DNA of 64,000 bases from Paenibacillus marchantiae (GCF_028771845.1 NZ_CP118270.1:4154001-4218000); one strand, 5' to 3'; positions 37,743 through 47,218 are shown, counted from the first letter of the stretch. Numbers and translations are program-made. Notes: a model not told the origin generated them from the letters alone.

Positions 37743-37760
37743 TTATCAATCAATTTATAT
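37743..37760 (+). repeat. 18-bp direct repeat, copy 2
   Basis: Identical to copy 1. It ends 58 bp before the GH51 start codon and could be a binding site of a regulator shared by both enzyme genes. Confidence 0.75.
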
Positions 37761-37818
37761 TTATACGAATTAAAGAAAGCTTATCTACGATAATTTACGC
37801 TACATAGGAGGAATGAAC

Positions 37819-40800
37819 ATGAATACATTTCATAATCAACTAATTGCACACTACAAGTTTGAAGATGCAGCCGACATTGGCAAGGATAGTTCAGGAAATG
37901 GGCACGTTGGAGGCGCCGCAGGAGAGAAAATACCCGACATTTCCGAAGTGAATGGCAGATGGGCGGTTACTTTTACTGGAGGATCGAACGGAACATCCTA
38001 TATGGAATTGCCTTCGAATTTGCTGCAAAATGTAAGCGACAACACTGGAGTAACTGTTGCAGCATGGGTCCATTTAGGCAAGGGATCGAACGTGTGGGAG
38101 CGGATTTTCGACTTCGGCAAAGGAGAACAGGGCCCCTATTTATTTCTGACTCGTCAGATGCGAGGCACGTTATATGCAGGCGATGATCTGGTTGTAGACC
38201 CGGGACGTGGATTTGCCAGTGGGGAATGGATGCATGTTGCTTTGTCAGTAGCAGGTAGTCAGGGCGGCACACGCAGCAGTGCGGGTCCGGTTGTATATGT
38301 GAATGGAGAGAAAGTAGCGGATGGCTCCATCAGTCAGACGTCTAGTGGCAACTATGCCAAGCTGCGCAGATGGTTTGATTCGTTCGTGGATCCTGCGAAT
38401 TATAGCCGCAATTATATTGGACGTTCTCAGTACGTGGCAGATGTGGATTTTGCAGGCTCACTGTCTGATTTTCGGATTTATCAGGCGGCTCTGTCCATGG
38501 ATGAAGTGATCGAAGTCATGTGCGAGTCCCTGACGGATGAAGAGATTGTGAAGCTGGCAGGAGATAAATATTTGTCTGCTCCAGCCCGGATTATTACCAA
38601 AGACGTGTCATTGCCTGTAGATTTGCTGGGGGGCAAGGTAAACGTTCAATGGAAATCAAGTCAGCCAGAAGTTCTGTCAGCGAATGGACAAGTTCAACCC
38701 CTGAGCTCAGCACAGGAGATTCGTTTGAACGCACTTTTAACCAAAGGTGGAAATACGCTGAACAAAAGTTTTGATGTGTCCGTTGTGCCAGAACATCTTC
38801 CGCCTTATACCGTTACAATCCATGGGGACCAGCATGTGGCGGATATTAGTGAAGTGATGTACGGCCTGTTCTACGAGGATATCAACAATGCAGCAGATGG
38901 GGGAATCTATGCGGAGTTAGTTCAGAACCGTTCGTTCGAATCCTTTGCATTCGATACGTACTCGCATGACTCTGGCGAATGTGGTTGTTCGACAGGCCGG
39001 AACCGTGATCCTTTGTTTGCCTGGTCAGGGGATACCGAGAAAATGATCGTACAGCATACCGATGGAATAAACACTCATCTTAACGTAGAAGACCCGGAAG
39101 TGAACGCTTATTATGTAACGGTTCAGACGGGTGCGACCATTCGAAATCGCGGATTCTCCGATTCCAATGAGCATTGTGCCATGTCCATCAAGAAAGGAGA
39201 GGCATATGATTTTACCGTCTGGGCCAAGGCAGTATCCGCAGGAACGATTACGGTTCAATTGCAGGACGGGAACGGTGATGCCATCAGCGATTCTGTTACC
39301 CTGCAAGTTGAGGGCGGTAACACATGGAAGAAGTACGGGATCACCTATTCCGATACCCGTGTCCTTGTGGCTAATGCCGAATTCAGCGGTCATGCAAGTG
39401 GCAGCCATGTATTGACTCACTCCAGCTCTCCCAACATCACCCATTCAAACGTGACCTTGACCGGAACGGAGACCGCGCTTGGGCAATTGGTACTTTCCTT
39501 TGAAGGAGACATTTCCATAGACATGGTGTCGTTGATTCCGCAGGATGTATGGGGAGCCGATCCGAAAGAGCAGGGAGTATCCGCTTCAGCACATGCCAAC
39601 TACACCGGGAATCCGAACTATCGGCTTAGGAAAGATCTGGTTCAAGCCCTTGTTGATCTGCATCCAAAGTTTCTGCGTTTTCCAGGTGGATGCATTTCCG
39701 AAGGTTCGTTCATTTGGGACAATGTGTATGACTGGAAGGATTCGGTGGGAGCGGTAGAGCTTCGCAAAGAGAACTATAACGTCTGGGGTTACATGATGAC
39801 GATGGGTCTAGGTTATATGGAGTATTTCCAACTGGCAGAAGATTTGAATGCTGCTCCGGTTCCGGTTATGGCCTGTGGTGTTCTGTGCCAGGCTCGATCG
39901 GATTACGCACATCCGGCGGGTGGCGCTTTGAGGGATTACTATATCCGAAACTTTACAGACCTGATCGATTTCGCGCTCAGCACGGATATTGAACATAATG
40001 AATGGGCTGCCATTCGAAGCAGCATGGGACATCCTGAACCATTCGATCTACGTTATCTTGGCGTAGGTAATGAGAACTGGGGAACCGAATTTTTTGCCAA
40101 CTTTGAAGTATTCAAGACGTCAATTGATGAGTATATGAAACGTAATTATCCTGATCATGAGCTTCATATCATTTCGACAGTCGGCGCCCAGGCGGACGAT
40201 GATGCGTACCAACAGGGCTGGAAATTCCTGAGCGGCAATCTGACCGGATCAGCTCAGGTTGCTTTTGCAGATGGCAAAGAGGTCATCGAGGAGACGGTCA
40301 CTTGGTATGAGAACCAGGACAACTATATGGATACCATTGCGGATGAGCACTACTATCGCTCCAATGACTATTTGCTGAACAACGTGGATCGGTACAACTA
40401 TTATGAGCGGGCTTATCATGAAGACGGCAGTATGGATTGGACAGAGACATCCAAGGTATTTGTGGGAGAATATGCATCCACGGACAAAAATACACTGGCA
40501 GGTGCGATCGCAGAAGCTGCAGTCATGACCGGTTTTGAAAATAATGCGGACGTTGTTCGTCTGGCTGCCTATGCGCCGCTGTTCAACAAAGTACTGACGG
40601 ATGGCACTTACCGCTGGACGCCGGACTGCATCTGGTTTGATGATGAAACGGTGTGGTATACACCGAATTATTATGTGCAGCAGCTTTTTGCCAAGTATGT
40701 GGGTGAGCAGGTGCTGGGCACTTCATTTACAACGTACAGCAAGGGTCAACCGATGGAACTCATTCCACGTGGCGGCATCGAGATTGCGACAGGCAATGCC

Positions 40801-41670
40801 GATATTGTGGTGAAACGGATTACGGTCACATCGAACCAGGATGGCAGCGTGCTGTTTACAGAAGATTTCAGGGAGCGGACAGCTCTGAATGAGGCATGGA
40901 ATTCGATTCCGGGATCGGCAGGATACACGCTGGAGAAGGAAAAAGGACTGATTTTGAAAGCCCAGTCAAGCGGACTGAATGGATTATTCCTTCTGAACGA
41001 TGAATGGTCGAATTATAAAGTGGAAGTCGAGGCTCAGCGTATAGCGGGTGAGGATGGCTTCACCATCGGTGTTGGATTGACGGATATATCACCTGAGAAA
41101 AAGGATGTCATCGAATACGCAATCGGATATGGCGGCAATGCAACGGGAGTCAAAGTATATAAACAAGGTGTAGAAGGCTACACTCTGGGTGATTATTCTT
41201 CCAGTTCAGCGGCGGGGAATCTCCGGGCAGCCAACTATGAACCGCTGGCGAACGATACGAATTATACGATTACTGTCGATTATGGTGGCGATACAGGGAA
41301 GAATCTGATCTGCTCTTATACCGATGGTCACACGACCAACAGAATTCTGGATTACAAGCTGGAAGCGTACAACCGGGATGTATTCCATTCTGTTACGAGA
41401 GATGCGCAGCATGTGTATGTGAAGCTGGTGAACGCAGATGGGGTGGACAAAGCAACCCAAATTCACCTTCAAAATCTAAACGTTACCTCTGTTGCGAAAT
41501 GGATAACACTTGGCGGAGATGAAGAATTGCTACATGTTCCTAATGTGAACCAGAAAAATGATGAGAAAATTGTTCCACAAGAACAAGTGATTCATCTGCA
41601 GGAGGATTCGGTTGTTTTGCAGCTTCCTGCTCATTCGGTCAATGTATTGGTTATGGATGTCCAGAAATAA
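37819..41670 (+). CDS. Large GH51 alpha-L-arabinofuranosidase with LamG and Ig-like modules
   Basis: A 1283-residue enzyme, far longer than the roughly 500 residues of common bacterial GH51. In order: LamG module (about 5-230, IFDFGKGEQGPYLFLT), atrophied Ig-like domain (about 235-320), GH51 catalytic domain beginning VMYGLFYEDINNAADGG, an inserted CBM4/9-like beta-sandwich (about 400-570), acid/base Glu752 (GVGNENWG), nucleophile Glu884 (VGEYAS), and a C-terminal region with another beta-sandwich and LPAHSVNVLVM. It removes terminal arabinofuranose from arabino-oligosaccharides. No signal peptide is visible. ATG 37819 lies 7 nt after AGGAGG, and ATG 37813 is too close. It diverges from GH43 and precedes the transporter genes. 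Confidence 0.93.
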   Translation: MNTFHNQLIAHYKFEDAADIGKDSSGNGHVGGAAGEKIPDISEVNGRWAVTFTGGSNGTSYMELPSNLLQNVSDNTGVTVAAWVHLGKGSNVWERIFDFGKGEQGPYLFLTRQMRGTLYAGDDLVVDPGRGFASGEWMHVALSVAGSQGGTRSSAGPVVYVNGEKVADGSISQTSSGNYAKLRRWFDSFVDPANYSRNYIGRSQYVADVDFAGSLSDFRIYQAALSMDEVIEVMCESLTDEEIVKLAGDKYLSAPARIITKDVSLPVDLLGGKVNVQWKSSQPEVLSANGQVQPLSSAQEIRLNALLTKGGNTLNKSFDVSVVPEHLPPYTVTIHGDQHVADISEVMYGLFYEDINNAADGGIYAELVQNRSFESFAFDTYSHDSGECGCSTGRNRDPLFAWSGDTEKMIVQHTDGINTHLNVEDPEVNAYYVTVQTGATIRNRGFSDSNEHCAMSIKKGEAYDFTVWAKAVSAGTITVQLQDGNGDAISDSVTLQVEGGNTWKKYGITYSDTRVLVANAEFSGHASGSHVLTHSSSPNITHSNVTLTGTETALGQLVLSFEGDISIDMVSLIPQDVWGADPKEQGVSASAHANYTGNPNYRLRKDLVQALVDLHPKFLRFPGGCISEGSFIWDNVYDWKDSVGAVELRKENYNVWGYMMTMGLGYMEYFQLAEDLNAAPVPVMACGVLCQARSDYAHPAGGALRDYYIRNFTDLIDFALSTDIEHNEWAAIRSSMGHPEPFDLRYLGVGNENWGTEFFANFEVFKTSIDEYMKRNYPDHELHIISTVGAQADDDAYQQGWKFLSGNLTGSAQVAFADGKEVIEETVTWYENQDNYMDTIADEHYYRSNDYLLNNVDRYNYYERAYHEDGSMDWTETSKVFVGEYASTDKNTLAGAIAEAAVMTGFENNADVVRLAAYAPLFNKVLTDGTYRWTPDCIWFDDETVWYTPNYYVQQLFAKYVGEQVLGTSFTTYSKGQPMELIPRGGIEIATGNADIVVKRITVTSNQDGSVLFTEDFRERTALNEAWNSIPGSAGYTLEKEKGLILKAQSSGLNGLFLLNDEWSNYKVEVEAQRIAGEDGFTIGVGLTDISPEKKDVIEYAIGYGGNATGVKVYKQGVEGYTLGDYSSSSAAGNLRAANYEPLANDTNYTITVDYGGDTGKNLICSYTDGHTTNRILDYKLEAYNRDVFHSVTRDAQHVYVKLVNADGVDKATQIHLQNLNVTSVAKWITLGGDEELLHVPNVNQKNDEKIVPQEQVIHLQEDSVVLQLPAHSVNVLVMDVQK

Positions 41671-41710
41671 TAAGTTTTAATATTTCAATAGTAACCTGAT
41701 GCAGCCTTAG

Positions 41711-41733
41711 AACCGCGATACTCGCGGTTTTTT
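41711..41733 (+). terminator. Terminator after GH51
   Basis: AACCGCGA (41711-41718), loop TAC, TCGCGGTT (41722-41729), then a T-run. It separates GH51 transcription from the transporter operon, which has its own promoter. Confidence 0.88.
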
Positions 41734-41757
41734 GGTGTTCCGGGAAGAGAGTCAACA

Positions 41758-41814
41758 AAAGATACCTAAAGTAAATAGCCTACACTATTGCCGATTCCTG
41801 ACGGATTCTATAAT
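41758..41814 (+). promoter_or_regulatory. Activator motif and promoter of the arabinan CUT1 transporter operon
   Basis: AAAGATACC (41758-41766), 14 bp, TACACT (41781-41786), 22 bp, TATAAT (41809-41814). The same arrangement with the same spacings precedes the binding-protein gene at 47162-47218. The motif abuts the expected -35, which itself is poor, as at AraC-type activated promoters. Confidence 0.65.
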
Positions 41815-41837
41815 GAATTTGAAGGAGGAGACAGCTC

Positions 41838-42743
41838 ATGCGTTCCAACTACAGACAATTTATACGAAACGTTCCGCTTCATCTCATGATATTGCCTGGA
41901 TTGATCATTATTATTGTATTCGGTTACATTCCGATGGCGGGACTCTCCATTGCCTTTCAGAATTTCTCTCCCATTGCCGGATTCAAAAATATGAACTGGG
42001 TCGGCCTGGACAATTTCAGGTATCTATTCGATCTGCCGGGGTTCGGTCAGGTCGTATGGAATACGGTATTTATTTCCGCGATGAAAATTGTGTCCGGTTT
42101 GGTCATTCCCGTACTTGTGGCCTTGCTGCTGAATGAGGTGCGCAAAACAGGTTTTAAACGAACAATTCAGACGGTCATCTATATGCCGCATTTCTTTTCC
42201 TGGGTTATATTGGCCGGTATCATTGTAGACGTATTGTCCCCTAGTACAGGAATTGTAAATATGCTGCTTAAGGCGATAGGGGTTGAACCTGTTCAATTCC
42301 TGGCCAGTAACGAATGGTTTCCTTACATACTCGTCATTACGGACCAATGGAAAGAATTCGGATTTGGCACGATTATATATTTGGCCGCACTGACAAACAT
42401 TGATAAATCCCTGTACGAAGCATCTGTCATGGATGGAGCAGGAAGATGGAAGCAGACCTGGCATATTACGCTGCCTGGCATTCGTCCCATCGTGATTCTA
42501 ATGGTTACACTGAGTCTGGGTAACGTGCTTAACGGTGGTTTTGACCAAGTGTTCAACCTCTACAATCCACTGGTCTATGAATCCGGAGACATTCTGGATA
42601 CGATGATCTATCGGATCGGTCTGCAAGATGCGCAGTATTCGGTATCAACCGCATTGGGTCTCATTAAGTCAGTCGTTTCGTTTATCTTTATCGGGCTTGG
42701 TTATTTCCTAGCCTATCGATTAGCCAATTATCGGATTTTCTAG
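41838..42743 (+). CDS. CUT1 carbohydrate ABC permease, LplB/UgpA-like
   Basis: A 301-residue permease with about six helices, starting after AAGGAGGAG. HLMILPGLIIIIVFGYIPMAGLSIAFQNF and the EAA loop YEASVMDGAGRWKQTWHITLPGI are typical of the first CUT1 permease. It forms the membrane channel with the next gene. Linkage to arabinanase and arabinofuranosidase suggests arabino-oligosaccharide import. No ATPase gene is present in the locus. Confidence 0.92.
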   Translation: MRSNYRQFIRNVPLHLMILPGLIIIIVFGYIPMAGLSIAFQNFSPIAGFKNMNWVGLDNFRYLFDLPGFGQVVWNTVFISAMKIVSGLVIPVLVALLLNEVRKTGFKRTIQTVIYMPHFFSWVILAGIIVDVLSPSTGIVNMLLKAIGVEPVQFLASNEWFPYILVITDQWKEFGFGTIIYLAALTNIDKSLYEASVMDGAGRWKQTWHITLPGIRPIVILMVTLSLGNVLNGGFDQVFNLYNPLVYESGDILDTMIYRIGLQDAQYSVSTALGLIKSVVSFIFIGLGYFLAYRLANYRIF

Positions 42744-42758
42744 AAAGGAGGCAAGAAC

Positions 42759-43649
42759 ATGCATCACGCTTCAAGAGCCTACCGTTGGTTTCTGGGAATC
42801 AATTATGTCATCCTGACCCTTCTTGCCTTGCTATGTCTGTTTCCTATTGTGAATATTCTGGCAATTTCGTTTAGTTCAAGTGATGCAGTCAAGGCGGGGA
42901 GTGTCACATTCTGGCCGGTGGACTTCACCTTCTCCTCGTATAAATACATTCTCGAAAATCAGCAGTTTCTAAATTCATTCGGTACAAGTCTTCTCCGTGT
43001 GGTACTCGGAGTTGCGACCAACCTGATTTTCACGATTCTTGTAGCCTATCCGCTCTCCAAAGAGGCAGCAAAGTTTCGTTCCAGAACGTTCTATGCGTGG
43101 GTTTTTGTCTTTACCATGCTATTCAGTGGAGGATTAATCCCGGGTTATCTGATCGTCAAGGAAGCAGGCCTTTTGGATTCCATCTGGGCTCTGATATTAC
43201 CGGGAGCGGTTCCGATCTTTAATGTATTGCTTATGCTGAATTTCTTCCGGGGTTTGCCGAAGGAGCTGGAAGAGGCGGCTTGGATGGATGGCGCAGGCCA
43301 TTTCCGTACGCTATGGAGCATTTACCTTCCCATTTCATTGCCCAGTATCGCAACCATTACATTGTTTGCCATGGTGGGACACTGGAACGCCTGGTTTGAT
43401 GGCATGATTTATATGAAAAGTCCGGAAGGTTATCCGCTAGCCACGTATTTGCAATCGATGCTTCAGCAAGTGACGATGATTCAAAGTGAGATGATGACCC
43501 TTGAAGATGCAACACTATTAAGTCAGGTGTCGGATAGAACGACCCAGGCATCTCAAATCTTTTTGTCTGTTATACCCATTCTGCTCGTGTATCCGTTCCT
43601 GCAAAGGTATTTCGTTCATGGACTTGTTGTCGGTAGTGTAAAGGGATAA
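42759..43649 (+). CDS. CUT1 carbohydrate ABC permease, YtcP/UgpE-like
   Basis: A 296-residue second permease with a strong AAAGGAGG site. The EAA loop reads LEEAAWMDGAGHFRTLWSIYLPISLPSIAT, and the C-terminus YPFLQRYFVHGLVVGSVKG is the usual ending of this subfamily. A terminator-like hairpin immediately after it probably reduces read-through into the sensor kinase gene. Confidence 0.92.
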   Translation: MHHASRAYRWFLGINYVILTLLALLCLFPIVNILAISFSSSDAVKAGSVTFWPVDFTFSSYKYILENQQFLNSFGTSLLRVVLGVATNLIFTILVAYPLSKEAAKFRSRTFYAWVFVFTMLFSGGLIPGYLIVKEAGLLDSIWALILPGAVPIFNVLLMLNFFRGLPKELEEAAWMDGAGHFRTLWSIYLPISLPSIATITLFAMVGHWNAWFDGMIYMKSPEGYPLATYLQSMLQQVTMIQSEMMTLEDATLLSQVSDRTTQASQIFLSVIPILLVYPFLQRYFVHGLVVGSVKG

Positions 43650-43673
43650 GATCGATGGAGGAAAACCAATGGG

Positions 43674-43698
43674 AGGAGCCGATTTCCGGCTCCTTTTT
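43674..43698 (+). terminator. Terminator/attenuator between permease and kinase genes
   Basis: AGGAGCCG (43674-43681) pairs with CGGCTCCT (43687-43694), then TTTT. It lies 31 bp before the kinase start. Confidence 0.75.
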
Positions 43699-43724
43699 GC
43701 CGTTGAGGAGAGGAGTGAAGTGAA

Positions 43725-45476
43725 ATGAGATTCGCGGTGGGCACCTGGAAAAATGCATCCATCGTCGTCAAACTGATGATTGCTTTTGTGCTCGTCATCC
43801 TGCCCCTATATGGGATCAGCATTATGATCACGCATACCAGCTCCAAGCAAATGCAGACGGAAGTGGAGAAGGCGCATGAATCAAAGCTTTATTTTTACCA
43901 CAATCATCTGCAATTCGAACTGGAGCGAATGAGCGGGCTTGTTACCGAATTTTCGTTTGATGAAACGATGTCCACCCTAAGTACACGAGCTGCGATTATG
44001 AGTAGATATGAGGTGACTTCCAGTCTCAATAATATCCACAACAAGCTGGGGCAGATCATGGTGACGAGTCCCTATATCAGCGATGTTGTGTATTACGTTC
44101 CGGCTCTGCATAAACGAGTAAGCGCGGTGGACGGAATTCGCAATGTAGAGGATACAGAATGGAAGGATCTGCTGGAAACTATGGGAAATCTGAATGGTGA
44201 GTTGTCTTATTCGGATAACAATCTTTATTTTCTCAAAAGCAATCCGTATAACATGAATCATGAAGAACCACCCAATTTTATATTAGGCATACGCTTGTCT
44301 GCAGAAGAACTGAAGCACAGATTACAGCAGCTCGCGGAAACAGGAGGCAGTGATATTACGCTGAGCTTCGGAGAGAAGCACAATGTCGCCATTTCCTCTT
44401 CAGACGAACCTACGTCGGCGGCATTATTGCAACGGGTATCACCGGTATCACCTGTATCCATGCAAGTGACGAGATTTCAATCCGATCCATATCTGTATTA
44501 TTCGCTTTATGATCCCGATCACTCGTTCACGCTGACAGCCAGTATCCCTAATGATGTGCTCCAAGCTCCGCTGGAACAATACAACCTATGGCTGTGGACG
44601 TTGACGCTTATTTCAATTGTTATCATTATGATCTTCTCCTTTTCGATCTACAGGTCAATTCACAAGCCGTTATCTGTGCTCATTCGCGGGTTCAGAATGG
44701 CGGAGCAGGGCCAGACAAATATTCATATTCCGCAATCCAGACGCGATGAATTCGGTTATTTATACTCTCGCTTCAACCACATGATAGAGCGCTTACATAT
44801 TTTGATTGATGAAAATTATGTTGCCCGGATTCGAACCAGCGAGGCAGAACTCAAACATTTGCAGTCCCAGATTCAGCCTCACTTTCTATATAACAGTCTG
44901 TTCAGCATCAAGCAAATGGCCGAGGTCGAGAATGTTGAATTAATTCAGGAATTCACCGACTATTTGGGTCAATATTTCAGGTATATGTCCAGGGATTCTC
45001 ATTCCGAGGTATCGCTCGGTGAAGAGGTGGACCATGCCTTGGTCTATGCTTCTATTCAGAAAATTCGATTTGGCTCAAGAGTCCAACTGCAATTGGAGGA
45101 ACTAAGTAGGGAGTATCGAGACATCGCCATTCCTCGAGTCATCATTCAGCCGATTGTGGAGAACGTTTTCGAGCATGCCCTTGCCAAGCGCAGTCAGGGA
45201 GGAATTCTGAAATTATCCTATCAAGTGGACCATCACAAATTGTCCATTCGGATAGAAGATGATGGTGATCAATTAAAGGATGAAATCCTGAGCAGCCTGC
45301 AAGCATCCTTTCAGGAATCTGCGAACCCGAGACATGGGGATGAAGAGATTACGGGACTAATGAATGTGAATCAACGTTTACGGATCAAGTTCGGGACGGG
45401 CTATGGTCTTTGTGCGCAGCGTAGTGAGTTGGGCGGTTTATGCATGATTTTAAATATTCCATGGAGACGGGAGTAA
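43725..45476 (+). CDS. YesM-type sensor histidine kinase
   Basis: A 583-residue kinase. TM1 (about 18-38), an extracellular sensor domain of about 245 residues, TM2 (about 285-307), a HAMP domain, the His_kinase motif LQSQIQPHFLYNSL with His386, and a C-terminal HATPase (IVENVFEHAL). This family senses sugars or sugar-bound proteins outside the cell. GAGGAGAGGAG precedes the ATG. It is 4 bp from the regulator gene, forming a two-component pair inside the arabinan locus. Confidence 0.93.
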   Translation: MRFAVGTWKNASIVVKLMIAFVLVILPLYGISIMITHTSSKQMQTEVEKAHESKLYFYHNHLQFELERMSGLVTEFSFDETMSTLSTRAAIMSRYEVTSSLNNIHNKLGQIMVTSPYISDVVYYVPALHKRVSAVDGIRNVEDTEWKDLLETMGNLNGELSYSDNNLYFLKSNPYNMNHEEPPNFILGIRLSAEELKHRLQQLAETGGSDITLSFGEKHNVAISSSDEPTSAALLQRVSPVSPVSMQVTRFQSDPYLYYSLYDPDHSFTLTASIPNDVLQAPLEQYNLWLWTLTLISIVIIMIFSFSIYRSIHKPLSVLIRGFRMAEQGQTNIHIPQSRRDEFGYLYSRFNHMIERLHILIDENYVARIRTSEAELKHLQSQIQPHFLYNSLFSIKQMAEVENVELIQEFTDYLGQYFRYMSRDSHSEVSLGEEVDHALVYASIQKIRFGSRVQLQLEELSREYRDIAIPRVIIQPIVENVFEHALAKRSQGGILKLSYQVDHHKLSIRIEDDGDQLKDEILSSLQASFQESANPRHGDEEITGLMNVNQRLRIKFGTGYGLCAQRSELGGLCMILNIPWRRE

Positions 45477-45480
45477 TCGT

Positions 45481-47139
45481 ATGCAGCGCATGTTAATTGT
45501 CGATGATGAACCGGTTATTTTGGATGGTCTTTATGCGTTCTTTCAAAAAGCGGATTTTCAGGATATGGAGATCATTAAGGCATACTCTGCCTTTGAAGCA
45601 ATCGAGTGGTTGAATTTTGTCAAAATTGATATCGTGCTCAGCGACATCTGTATGCCAGGCATGGATGGCATGGAACTGATCGAGAAGATTATGGATCGCT
45701 GGCCACGATGCAAAGTGCTATTGCTGACAGGTCATAACGAATTTGATTATGCACACCAAGCAATACGTAACCCTTGTGTTGTGGATTACCTGTTAAAGAC
45801 AGAGGGCATGAGTCATATTCGCGCAGCGGTAGAGCGGGCGTTAACACAAATATCGGAGGAAAATGATTTCCGTTACCAGCATGCCTGGTTCCGCAGCAAG
45901 CTGCCCAGAGCGCTGCCGCAGCTACAGAGACAGTTACTGCTGGATCTCCTAAAACGAACGGAAAGACATGATACCGCCTCGCTTCAGGAAGAGTTGGATG
46001 CGGTCCAGTTACCTTTCATGTCCAACGAGCCTGTAATTCCGGTCATTATACGGGTTGAGGAGTGGAACAACTATCAATCCCAGGCGGACCGAAGTTTAAT
46101 TCGCTATGCGGTTGCCAACGTTGCGGAGGAGCTGCTTCAGGATAAGGCCAAGGTCAAGGCTATTGATCTGGATTATCAGGTGATCGCCTGCTTTGTTCAG
46201 CCAAAGGTGGAGCCATCGAGCTTCCATACAGGACAGCAGGAGAAGTGGGAACAGACACTACGTTTCGTCTATGGAACGCTGGAGTCTGTGCAGCAATCCT
46301 GTGCGGATTGTCTGAATCTGTCCGTCTCCATTATGGTGAGCGAACAGGCGGTGGAGTGGATGGAGTTAAGTCAGGCGATTGCACAGCTGCGCCTGTCGAT
46401 CCATGAGGGCCCTGGACTTGGGATGGAGAAGCTTCTTCGGGTCAAAGTGCAGCATGATTCGCCATACACCCCCAATATTTTGAATCAGCAGAGTGTTGCA
46501 GCTCTTCATCTGGATCAGATCAGGCAGCGGGTTACAACAGGAGACAGGGAGTGGATGGAGTCGTTTCACAAATGGACAGAGGCTTCAAAAGAAGGACTTC
46601 AGGACCCCTTCTTTCGAATGAAGATCTATTCAGGAGCAGGTAATGGACTGATCGAGCTTCTTCATGAACTGGGCTTGTACGAATCAGCGATGGAGGAAAT
46701 TGCGTTATCTCGTATGCTTTATTTTGACATCCATACGCCTTGGTCTGATCTGGTGGTTTTCTATCAATCGGCATATGAATGGATTATCTCCAAAAGAAGT
46801 GTTACACGTATCCATGATCAGTCGCAGATTCTAATTGCGATTCATCATTATATCAAGCACCATCTGGAGGATGACCTATCGCTAACCCGAATTGCACAGG
46901 AGGTTTCCCTTAATCCGTCATATCTGTCCCGTTGGTACAAGCGCATAACAGGCAAAGGCATATCCGACTATATCCATGACCGGCGCATTGAGCGCAGCAA
47001 GGAATTACTTCTCGGCTCCACCTGCAAAATGCATGAAATATCCGCTAAGGTCGGATTTAGTGATCAGCATTATTTTTATCGTTTCTTCAAAAAGGCCACC
47101 GGCTGCACGCCGCAGGAATATCGGGATCAAAAAAGTTAG
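45481..47139 (+). CDS. YesN-type response regulator with AraC DNA-binding domain
   Basis: A 552-residue regulator with receiver domain (DDE pocket at residues 8-10, Asp55 in LSDICMPGMDG), a long linker, and a C-terminal AraC double HTH (LSLTRIAQEVSLNPSYLSRWYKRITGKGISDYIHDRRI ... VGFSDQHYFYRFFKKATGCTPQEYR). It probably binds direct-repeat motifs upstream of transporter and enzyme genes; the conserved motif at 41758 and 47162 is the best candidate. Confidence 0.93.
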   Translation: MQRMLIVDDEPVILDGLYAFFQKADFQDMEIIKAYSAFEAIEWLNFVKIDIVLSDICMPGMDGMELIEKIMDRWPRCKVLLLTGHNEFDYAHQAIRNPCVVDYLLKTEGMSHIRAAVERALTQISEENDFRYQHAWFRSKLPRALPQLQRQLLLDLLKRTERHDTASLQEELDAVQLPFMSNEPVIPVIIRVEEWNNYQSQADRSLIRYAVANVAEELLQDKAKVKAIDLDYQVIACFVQPKVEPSSFHTGQQEKWEQTLRFVYGTLESVQQSCADCLNLSVSIMVSEQAVEWMELSQAIAQLRLSIHEGPGLGMEKLLRVKVQHDSPYTPNILNQQSVAALHLDQIRQRVTTGDREWMESFHKWTEASKEGLQDPFFRMKIYSGAGNGLIELLHELGLYESAMEEIALSRMLYFDIHTPWSDLVVFYQSAYEWIISKRSVTRIHDQSQILIAIHHYIKHHLEDDLSLTRIAQEVSLNPSYLSRWYKRITGKGISDYIHDRRIERSKELLLGSTCKMHEISAKVGFSDQHYFYRFFKKATGCTPQEYRDQKS

Positions 47140-47161
47140 ATCAAGTCTGAAATGGTAAATC

Positions 47162-47218
47162 AAAGATACCAGATGTCAACGGGGTACACTCGAAGTGATA
47201 GCGCTTTCTTTATACAAT
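47162..47218 (+). promoter_or_regulatory. Activator motif and promoter of the arabinan binding-protein gene
   Basis: AAAGATACC (47162-47170), 14 bp, TACACT (47185-47190), 22 bp, TACAAT (47213-47218). The geometry is identical to the promoter at 41758-41814, and a cre-like site sits inside the 22-bp interval. Confidence 0.65.
47196..47209 (+). promoter_or_regulatory. cre-like site in the binding-protein promoter
   Basis: TGATAGCGCTTTCT fits the cre consensus except at two positions. It lies between the activator motif and the -10, where CcpA binding would block transcription. Confidence 0.6.

Larger units (their letters stand above)
37432..37818. other. Divergent control region of the arabinan enzymes
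   Basis: A 387 bp AT-rich region without a gene. It contains a cre-like site near the GH43 side and two identical 18-bp direct repeats, one nearer each gene. GATAAT (37789-37794) may be the GH51 -10. No ORF with a ribosome site is visible. Confidence 0.7.
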
